Below are positions 8,025 through 16,982 of a DNA stretch of 18,088 bases, piece by piece. This DNA is from Pleurotus ostreatus/Saccharomyces cerevisiae fusant (lineage: Eukaryota > Opisthokonta): contig JAMQCK010000666.1 of assembly GCA_024196135.1 (NCBI GenBank), positions 1 through 18,088 on the forward strand. The letters are read 5' to 3'. The notes beneath the pieces are model-generated. The model was not told where the DNA came from. It did not search any database and saw only the letters and a list, made by a program, of their open reading frames with translations. Numbering within the stretch: position 1 is the stretch's first letter; every line of letters starts with the position of its first letter. Both the position numbers and the translations under genes were made by a program.

Positions 8025-11000
8025 ATGACCGTCAGCCGCCGCTCCTCCAGATCTACCCGCGACCAGTCCTCTGAATCCTCACGAACTCCACCTTCATGGC
8101 GCTCGCTATCCAACACCAAGCGCACCACGGCAGCGCCGCCGAGCGTCTCGCTCGTGCTTGCCGAGTTCGATAGTCAATCAAACCCACCGTCGGCGCCGGT
8201 TATTGAGGCCACAGAGTCGAGCGAGTCAGGCTCGGGCTCGGGCGAATACTCGAGGACGCGCGAGAGGCTGTTGTCGATATCCAGCGTGCATTCTGGGTCC
8301 ATCCCGCTGCGGCGCTCGCGGTCAAGCATTCTGCGCCAGGGCTCATCCGCGGAGGATCAGCAGGCGGCCGCATCGATGTCAGGAAGTTCAAGGGACTCTG
8401 TCACCGACCATATCCTCACCGACTCTCCGAAGGCTCTGGGCGAAAGCGGTGGCTTGCCGCCACAGATGTCTGGTGCGAGCACAATTACTGGCGTACTTCC
8501 TGATACTAACGAGGATGCGTAGCCTCAACTTCGTCATTACAGCCCAGTCCAGCATCTGTTGATCCCGCCTCCACCTCTGACGCGGCGGCTGCGTCGTCCA
8601 TCTCCTTCCCTAGCCCTGCAGAGGAACCTTCGAGAGAGCCCTTCAAGCTGGACCCCAAGGAACATGCGATTGACGCGGCAGCGTCTCTCAAGCGCGCCAC
8701 CGAGCCTCCTGCACCAAAGCGCTCGTGGTTCGGCTCATTGTCACGCTCTCGAGGTGCCAAGCTTGCGAGCCCGCCGCCAGCGTCAATCGAGGCTGCAAGC
8801 CCGCCGTCATCAACCAATGCTGCGCCATCCGCTATCCCCGACGCGTCAGGTGCTCAGGATACTTCCATACCAACTCCATCACCTGCGCCAACCGCTGACG
8901 CTGCACCTGCTCCCTCCACTGCTCCTGGCGAACCTATCTCCAGCAACGAGCAAGAGCGACCACCTGCGCCTCGCGCCCCCGACAGCGATGCTACTATCCG
9001 CCGCAGTACACCACAGCCCATCCCCTCAGCACCCATGATGATGCGCACATCGACGCTCTCGTCCGTCGACTCACAAGTTCCGTCATTACCCAACTCGCCC
9101 GCCACGCCTGAGTACCCACAATATGGTGGCGCGGGTTTGTCTCCTGGACAGACTGGCGGCGAATCGACTTCGCCCGACCAGCGACGACTAGCCGAAACGC
9201 CTGTCACTTCGTCGTCCGGCTTAAATCCTTCGACGTCGCGCTTCATGCTTAGCTTGCCGCTGCTTGGGAGGCCGAAGGTGCCGTTGGAGCAGGTCGTGAA
9301 GTTGGACCAGGAAGTGAGGAAGGTCGCGGGCAAGGCGAAGGGCACGGGAGTCTGGGAGGGCGTGACGGAGACCAGCGAGGCCGCGCCGCAGGAAGGGAGC
9401 GACACCCCGAAGCAAGAGGTGCCTACTATAGCTGTTGAAGCAGCGGACGATAACCCTGCAGCTGAAGACAAGCCATCGACGGAGACCCAAATCCCCACCT
9501 CGGAATCCGCGGAGTCCGGCCAGTCCGCGGATTCTTCGCAAAGCTCGGCATCGCCCGAATCTCAGCAGGATAATGCAGATATCGTTCGCGCGCGCGAGAC
9601 GCAGCGCTCGGCGTCGTGGTGGGATTATGTCGGCTGGGGTTACGGGTACTCGCAGGCGGAGGAGGACGAGGCGAAGAAACGACACGAAGAGGAGAAGGCG
9701 GAAGGTGCCACCGATGCTCAACAGCCGTCCGAGTCGAAGCTTCCGCCAGAGACCGTAGCGTCTGCTCCTGGCGTGTTGCCGACGCAGTCTGAGGCTCAGC
9801 AATCTTCGACTCAGGACGCGACACCGACGACGGACGCGCCGAAAGAGACTCCGACGGTCAACGAGCCTCCGGCAGCGAAGGAAACGCCACAGCCCGCGAC
9901 TGATCACCCTGAGCCCAACAAAGCCCTGTCCGTCCACTCGACCGCAGGCAGCGCGTACTGGTACCTCCCGTGGGCGTGGTACTATGGGAGCGGCGATAGC
10001 GATGACGGGAAGGGTGATGCGCACGCGACGGGTGACAAGAAGGCCGAAGGGGACAAGGTCGATGCGAATGGCGAGCAGGCGCAGGCGCCGCTCACCGACG
10101 ACGAGCGGGCCGAGCTCACCGCCGCGGAGCGGGTGAAGGAGGCGGCGCTCGCGCGGGACCGCGAGCAGGAGGGGAAGGTCGTGGCTCCGCCGGCGGGGCA
10201 GCGCGCGCAGACGGAGGCGGCAAATGGTACCGTGCCCACCGGCGGGGATGTGTCCAAGGGCGAGCCGGTGCAGCGCGCGGCGTCGGAGCCCTCGCGCTCG
10301 GAGACGCCGTCGATCGCGGCGGTGATTGCGAACCCGGTGGCGACGATTGTGACGAGCCGGAGCGGCTGGGCGTCGTTCTTTACGAGCAACCGGACGCTGA
10401 CGCGGCGGATTGAGGATGTGCAGCGGGATGAGAATGGGATGGAGGTGATGGAGATTGGGGACGAGGAGGGCGAGGGGCAGGGAGAGGCGAAAGAGGACAA
10501 AGAGGAGGTCAAGGACGGCAAAGAGATTAAGGAGGGGAAGGATGTCAAGGATGGCAAGCCTGCCAAGGATGCCAGCCGCCCCGGGTCTGCGTCCTCATCT
10601 GTGCATCACCTCGCCGTCAAGACGGACCGCGCGCGTGCCGACAGCGTCGGAAGCGTGAAGAGCGACGGCGTGTCCAGCGTCAAGAGCAAGGCGCCCACGC
10701 TCGTAATCTCGGACGACGTCAAGGCGAAAGCGAAGGAGGTCATGAAGGCGAAGGAGGAGAGCCGGAAGGGCCGTGATGGCAAGGTCAAGGACGTCAAGGT
10801 CAAGGAGGACCCCAAGAAGGACGACAAGGACCGCGCGAAGTCAAAGTCCCGCAAATCTTCTGTCTCTGCGCCACGTACGCCGCCACCTCCCAACCTTGTG
10901 CTCCCGACCTGGCAGGATACCTTCCATGCACCGCCGAGGAGCAATGTTCCGCCGCCACCGCCTGCGCCGACGAAGATGGGGCGCGTCGGTCGGTTTGTAA

Positions 11001-12837
11001 GGGGCGTGTTGTTCAATGCAGATGCGGCGGCGGCGAGTGCGGATGGGACGATCGGATTTGGGTCGAAGGCAGCGAGGAAAGCAGGCGGCGCTTTGGGCTC
11101 TGCGCTGAGGAATGACGGAGGAGGATCAAGCACGGCGCCCAAGAGCCCTGATCCCGACTACACACGCTTCGGCATGGCACTACCGCGCGCCCTTGAGCTG
11201 CTTCCGCCTGAGTTGCGATCATCTCCTGTACCGATACCCTGCAAACGCTGCGTGGTCATCGGCATTCATGGATGGTTCCCGGGTGCAATGATGCGCTCTG
11301 TTCTCGGCGAGGTAAGCAGCCCGATCCTCGAAGTGAACGGTCATTGACATTGCCTTGCAGCCGACGGGCACGAGTCCGAAGTTCGTCAGTATGATGGTGC
11401 AGGCGTTGGATAACTTCCAACGAGAGCATAACTTTGTCTTCGACAAGGTCACCCAGATTCCGCTTGAGGGCGAGGGCATGATTGAGAAGCGCGTTGAGAA
11501 GTACGCAGCCTTGACATTGACTCTGCGGCCCTTTTTCTGACGTTCCTTCTCCAGGCTCTACGGCAACCTCATGAAGAATGAGGAGTGGGTGGCCGATTTG
11601 CATGCGGCAGACGCCATCTTTGTCGCCACACACTCGCAAGGGACCATCGTCTCAACCCATTTGCTCGACCGTCTCGTCAGAGATGGGCATATCCGCACGA
11701 AGCGGTCGGCTTTGGGACAGAGCCCCAGCGAGAGGCCGGCGCAGAAGGTCTGCTGCTTGGCGCTCTGTGGGATCCATCTGGGACCGCTTCGCTACTTGAA
11801 CACTAGCTCGCTTCTGCAGCCGTACCTTCAGTACTTTGAGTCTGACGCCGCAAGGGAACTGTTTGAGTTTCAGGTGCGTTGTGGTCGACCTTTCTGACCT
11901 CCTGTTATGAGGCTGACGAAGGCGTCAGAACACGGAGAACGCGGTGTCGAAGGCATACGTTGCGGCGCTCAAGAACGTACTGCATCATGGGGTGAGTGAA
12001 TATGGCCCGTTGTCGGACAACTCGAATACCCATAACTCGAACAGATCAAGATGGTCTACGTTGCGTCCCTCAACGACCAAGTGGTGCCGATATACTCTGG
12101 CTTGTTCACCTACGTACAACATCCCTTAATCCTTCGAGCCCTGTATATGGACGGGGACGCGTATCAGTGAGCTGTCCGCTCGTATAGTCGCTTGTAAAAG
12201 TCAACTGACGTTCTCGCGCGCAGCTCCTCCGACTTCCTTTCAAATCTTCTTGTCTTATTGCTACGGGTCTTGAACTCTGGGTTGTCCGACTCCGGGCTTA
12301 TCACACATCTATCTGAAGCGACAGCGGGCTCGCTGACCGGCGTTGGGCACTCGACGGCCTACGAGGATCTGGCCTGCTTCGGGTAAGCGAAACCTTTCGC
12401 CACTGCGTTATCGTATACTGACAGAGGTCCTGCAACAGATTGGCAGCCAAGTACCTGTTCCTCACTGACGACGGCATGGAGGAGCACCCAGAACTGGCCC
12501 TTGAGCCGTTCAACGCGACCAGCGAGCTCAACGACTACGAGGTGAGCTGTCGTTCGGGTTTTGCATGTACCATGTCTCAACCGTTGCTTAGATACCCTGG
12601 TCCCTCCGCGACCTCATCGCTGACGACCGCGTTGCGCACTTCTTCGGGCGCGAAATATCACATCTGCGAGACGCTTTCAAGGAGTGGCATCCGCGAACAG
12701 CAATCTTGAGAGATGTGAAGCGGAAGCTCTCCCCCATCCAGCGACTGAGGAGGGGCGTCGGCGGCGTCGAGGCCGGGCAGGGGCAGGTCTTCCACTCCAT
12801 CTCGCAGCCAGGCGCGGATACTACCAGCAAGTTATAA
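8025..12837 (+). CDS. YMC020W-like alpha/beta hydrolase-fold protein (1462 aa)
   Basis: Nine exons (8025-8492, 8543-11311, 11361-11500, 11555-11873, 11929-11991, 12045-12166, 12224-12382, 12439-12541, 12592-12837) join in frame to 1462 residues. The first ~1050 residues are disordered and Ser/Pro/Ala-rich, with aromatic islands RSWFGSLSRSRG (~216), SASWWDYVGWGYGYS (~510), SAYWYLPWAWYYGS (~626) and SGWASFFTSN (~763), then Lys/Asp-rich stretches (~806-928). The C-terminal 400 residues form an alpha/beta hydrolase domain: IGIHGWFPG (oxyanion region, ~1062), VATHSQGT (nucleophile Ser ~1153), SLNDQVVP (acid Asp ~1264) and GVGHSTAYED (His ~1336). This matches the fungal YMC020W-like family, whose substrate is unknown. 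The first intron (50 nt, donor GTACTT, CTAAC branch site) is the least certain. ATG 8025 is chosen because the open frame above it runs into the transposon. No signal peptide is seen. Confidence 0.88.
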
Positions 12838-13333
12838 GCATGACCTCGCGTATCGTACATTGAAGAGAAAGATATCACCGTTTTGCACTACTCACACCAC
12901 ACACAACTGTACACTAACATCTTCACGCACGCTTTCACCTGTACCTGTCTTGCGGAGTGCCTATCTTATACACGTATACACATAATATTGGGATGGACGA
13001 TGGGCTTTTTCGCTATTTATCGTTGGCGGTTGTTCTGCGTTGTACGTAGTTACGAGATACAACAAGTAGACTAGACGAACTTTTATGACTGACGACAGCT
13101 ACTTATTGGACGCGAAGGAGATCCTATAGTTCGCGGTGCTTTAGGAGCGCAGCGTCCCGATTTCCCGGGGGACGGTTCAATTGGTTTGTCCTCGTGACCA
13201 CCACGTGTTGTGTTCAACTTTCGTTAAGTCATGTCCCACACCGCTGCCTCGCGTCTTTCCTCCTACAAGCTACCGATCAGTCTACACCGACAGCCGGTCA
13301 CTATATTACCGTGTACATCGTGCAAGGCTCACC
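12838..13333. other. Intergenic region between hydrolase and protein B
   Basis: These 496 nt on the plus-strand side hold the hydrolase 3' UTR and the protein B promoter. Short open frames have no recognisable content and no repeat was noted. Confidence 0.4.
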
Positions 13334-13867
13334 ATGCCCCGCCGTCCGCCCAAGCATCCCCACGGCAGCAAGATTGACATTGACCGCCTTTCCATACGCT
13401 CGCTTGAGTCGTGGGCGGCGCAGCTGGGTGTACTCCACGTAGCGAATGGTGCGCCGGAAGATGAAGTGCCCACCCTACTGCGACGTGTGCTGCTCAACAT
13501 ACAAGACACGAGCGACGAGTTGCGCCACGGGCAGCCGCTGCGAAGGCTGCCCATGGCAGAGTCGATGTGGCCGAATATGCCGTATCGGCTTCTGCATGGT
13601 CTGCCTCTCGAGGGGATGGTCGAAAGGTGAGATCAGACCGCGGGCTCGACCCAAGATCCTCATGTTGACGTCCGTTGCGTCAGGGACGACCCAAGACGGA
13701 AGAGGGACGCCGACTTGGTCGAGGTCCTGGCGAGTATCATGATCACCATGCCGGAAGGGAACGACAAGGAGCGCGCACTGAAGTGGCTCGATAAGCGTAT
13801 CAAGGGAATCATCAATGGCACGGTTGTGGTGGATCGCGAACTCGAAGACGGTGAATTCGAGCTGTGA
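13334..13867 (+). CDS. Conserved small protein of unknown function (paralog 'B', 158 aa)
   Basis: Two exons (13334-13626 and 13684-13867) join in frame to 158 residues across a 57-nt phase-2 intron (donor GTGAGA, acceptor GTCAG). The start is ATG 13334 in an ACCATGC context, preceded by no other in-frame conservation with the paralog. The product is related to protein A (961-1494): shared RSLESWAAQLGVLHVA, LRRLPM and WPNMPYRLLHGLP in exon 1, and RDDPRR and RALKW.(D/E)KRI in exon 2, with the intron at the identical codon. The tail is acidic (DRELEDGEFEL), as in A. No enzymatic motif, membrane segment or targeting signal is visible and I do not recognise the family. It lies between the hydrolase and a convergent cytidylyltransferase. 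Strong amino-acid conservation over diverged DNA indicates a protein under selection. Confidence 0.82.
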
Positions 13868-14142
13868 AAAGCCACATTACTTACGATGTCGGCACCAACG
13901 ACTACTTGCTCAGCTGCATGCGCATTGTGCTGCAACTTCCTTTCCATCTAACCTTCCTACTGATACATCCAGTCTTAACGATACACATATAATATCCGTA
14001 TAAAGACGAGACGCTTCTTTGCTTTTGACTTCCTCGTCGGAGTACCGCGCAATATTCTGCGCGACGCCGAGCTCGCTCCACCCAGGCTCAGATCGAGCAC
14101 TGACTCCTGACCAGCGCCAAGCGCACTTCTCAGTACAAGCAT
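13868..14142. other. Convergent 3' spacer
   Basis: 275 nt between the stops of protein B (plus) and the cytidylyltransferase (minus), shared as 3' UTR. No structure was noted. Confidence 0.4.
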
Positions 14143-15663
14143 TTACTGCTTGACGCCCTCCTCATCTACTCTCCGCATGCCCTCCCTGAGCTTGCCGTCG
14201 AACTCGCCTCGCCGGTAGCCGGTGACAATGCGCTCGAGTAGATCTGAGGTAGAGACGCCGGGCGTGCGACGAGTTGGCAAGAATTTTCCTACAGAGGGAC
14301 ATGTCAGCAGGAACTCGCGATAGACGAGGTCGTGAAGTGGCGGAGAGACGCAGGTAGAGGAGAGACACGCGCAGAAGGAAGAGGAAATGTCGGATGCGAG
14401 GTTGCGGGAGTGATCAACTTACCCTGTTCCTTCACGAATGCATAGACGTCCTCGCTCGGCATCGCATCCTCTCCTCCAGCCTTGACCGGGTATGGGGCCT
14501 CGTCGTGAGCGACATAGTCGATTTGCCATTTGTCCAGGAAGGCTTGGTCGATGATCCAGGGCGCGTCGGCGACGACTTCGTCAACCCAGCGGCAGTGGCG
14601 GACGGCTTCAAGTCTGAAGATGGCGTTAGTCTTGTTGAAGACGCACAAGAGGGGGGATGAATGATCTGATGAGAGGACAATGTAGATGATTGTCCAGGTG
14701 AGAGAGAAGTACACCGAGTGCGTGGGGGATGTAGCGACTGGTCGACTGAGTGGATACAGATGAGGAATATGAGGAGGGGGCGGAATTTAAGAACCAGGCC
14801 TGCTTGACAGGATATGTCGAACAGCCTCGGGGAAGGTTTGCGCTGATTCGGGATAGGAGGTATGACGGTGGCGCGTCACTACGCACCTCTCGGCATGCGT
14901 CATCACCGTCATGGCCTTGTAGCGATGGACGAGGATATCTGAGCAGACACCGACGAGGAGGTGTACCCGAGGGAAAGAGAGCTTGGCTTGCCGCAGTTGC
15001 AGAGCGTGCGCGAAGTGGAAGAGGTCGTAAACGCCATCCGCGTAGACGCGTACAGGCCGATCCGTAGGAGGGGGATTGGTCCGGAATGGTCTTGGGCGCG
15101 GGGTCTCACCGGATATGGAGACAGGGTCGCCGTGGATGGCTTGCTGGACGTAGGCCTGGATGTCCTCTGGGGTGAGGGAAGAGGGGTCGAAGGCTTCTGC
15201 CGTTTGCGAGGGGACAGCGGGCTCGGTGATGTTGTGGACGGGGGCGGGAGAGGGCGTAATGAAGACCGGATGCGCGCTCATGACGGGAGGAGGGTCTGGG
15301 AGGGGTTCCGGCGCTGGCGCAGTCGGTGTGTCCGGACCAGCAGTCGCGGAGGACTCCACGTCGCCATCGTACGTGGGGGAGTCTACGCCGTCCGAGTCTG
15401 ACAAGACAGATGCTAGGTGGTGTCGCCGAGGGGGCGCGGGGGCGCGTCGACGATGGGGGGCAGGCGCGCCGCCGTCGTCCGTCGGATCGTTATCTTCCTC
15501 CGATCTGCAGCGTGGGCGTCAGTGCTCGGTGATAGGTACGAGGAGGCGGGCGAGCGCACGCGTCGTAGGCTGGGGACTCCGTCGGGCGCGCATGCTTGCT
15601 CGTCGCGCGCTTCGTGTGCTGCGCTTTTCGCGTCGGCGCAGGCGGCGTGCTTTCACTGTCCAT
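14143..15663 (-). CDS. Choline-phosphate cytidylyltransferase-like protein (352 aa), altered HxGH motif
   Basis: Four exons on the minus strand (15663-15560, 15504-14887, 14613-14423, 14288-14143) join in frame to 352 residues; introns are 55, 273 and 134 nt. Residues 1-180 are low-complexity and Pro/Arg/Asp-rich. Residues ~184-320 are the cytidylyltransferase domain: [81 protein letters not shown] and RTPGVSTSD (the RTEGISTS signature). Enzymes of this family make CDP-choline from CTP and phosphocholine, the rate-setting step of the Kennedy pathway. Two oddities: the nucleotide-binding HxGH is HFAH (residues 198-201), and only ~30 residues follow the last motif, so the long amphipathic membrane-binding helix that regulates most family members appears absent. 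The C expected after HAER is L. It could be a divergent paralog of reduced activity. It is convergent with protein B. Confidence 0.88.
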
Positions 15664-16982
15664 CGTAAAGGCGGATGTGACCCCAAGTCACGCTGGCGGA
15701 GGTGATGTTGTGATCGACAGAACCTGATCGGCGCACGTTCGCCCATCATCTCAAGCCTACGAGTCCGACAGTACTTCAGGCCTTGCATTCGTGGTCCACT
15801 CAAAACAGAATGCGGTCGAGAGGAGAAGGAGTAGACAACAGCGTACCTGAACGGTTTCTGGACAATATAGGGACCATCAGGTCGTCAAGTATCCCCGCTT
15901 ATCCTCGTCAATCATAAGGTGCTCCTTCTGAGACTCCGGGATAGAGCATTGGTCACCTGTCTCTTGTCCTGGTTCCTCGTGAGTGGATCACCTCGGGGGA
16001 AATGACATTGCGCCTCCAGGCCAAACGACTGCGCGCAAGACTGCGTGGGCAGCGTAGTAGAGTCAATGATGATTCAGATAGTTGTAGTCTCAAATCTCTC
16101 ACAACATATACTCGGGTGATTGGTATAGTCCATGATTGGGCTGGTAAGGCCTTAACCTCACGTCGAGGCTTCTCCGTTCAACTTCAGGTTCAACTTCGAG
16201 ATCGAACATGTCGACCACGTGGTCGGGAGTCGCGTGGCGTCGTCGTGATCCAGGTGACTGGCGTGACGTTTTTGTTGATCCTGCTTGACTCCTGCGCTCA
16301 CCTCGCGTCGACGTATGTGACCAGACGGCAATCTATATGTCCTATGACGACTCTGTCTGTTTAAATTCTATGCTTTGGTGGTAACGCGGTGCGCACGGCG
16401 CGCCTAGGACGTCTGAAGGAAACCAGGCGGGATACCTGCGGCGCGTACGTCCGCATCCACGATTGGTCTTGATACGGTACGTTCGGATCGCGGGATGGAG
16501 TCAGCAATCTCGTGTACCTCTCCGGCAGGGCGCTGCTACTAACTTCTGCCCTGTGCTGCAGACTTAGGGCTCGAAGTCATCAGGGCTCTTACTCTGTTTT
16601 GGATGCCTCGGGGCTTAATTGGACGCGAGTGGCGTTCATGAGCACGACGGGTTTGTGTGGATATGAGGCTCTAGCTCGCCACGTCCGATCCCGAGAGCGA
16701 TACAGACCGCGAGATGACCCTTCTCCTAGTACACGTAGAGTCTATGCGCCTAATTCCTGGGTCTACAGGCTAATGCTCTAGCGAGGAGGCGCGTCTTCGC
16801 TTTCCTGGTAAGCCCATACTAGGGCCTTGTGGACTATTATGCTGAACCACTCTCACCTGGACTTGTTTACCAGCAACCCTAGGATGTTTGGGCGGCACTA
16901 CTAGCATTCTTCGTATATAGTTTGCAGACGATGCGAGTAGGCGAGCCAGCCCCGCTCTTTCTTCTGTGACAAGATCACTACT
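15664..16982. other. Long intergenic region without a supported gene
   Basis: These 1319 nt lie between the cytidylyltransferase start (minus) and the NLR-like start (plus), so they are a divergent promoter region. Open frames up to 120 codons (16002-16364, plus) lack recognisable domains and I do not accept them. Visible local structure is the duplicated TTCAACTTC-AGG / TTCAACTTC-GAG near 16178-16201 and the 14-bp palindrome at 16212-16225. The region may hide decayed repeats that need a genome-wide comparison to recognise. Confidence 0.4.
16212..16225. promoter_or_regulatory. 14-bp perfect palindrome with CACGTG core
   Basis: CGACCACGTGGTCG is identical to its reverse complement. CACGTG is the E-box core bound by bHLH dimers in fungi (family knowledge). 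It lies about 550 bp upstream of the cytidylyltransferase ATG and about 760 bp upstream of the NLR-like ATG. Function is not shown. Confidence 0.35.

Noticed and set aside
9221..10024. 267-codon minus-strand open frame opposite the hydrolase
   Set aside because: Arg/Leu-rich shadow of the GC-rich, low-complexity hydrolase exon; no domain and no splice logic.
14961..15705. Long plus-strand open frames (146 and 181 codons) opposite the cytidylyltransferase
   Set aside because: Antisense shadows of a clearly recognised gene, with Arg/Gly-rich content typical of GC-rich reverse frames.
16002..16364. 120-codon plus-strand open frame between the cytidylyltransferase and the NLR-like gene
   Set aside because: Starts and ends at no splice or start context of note and matches no family I know. 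It is kept as non-coding.
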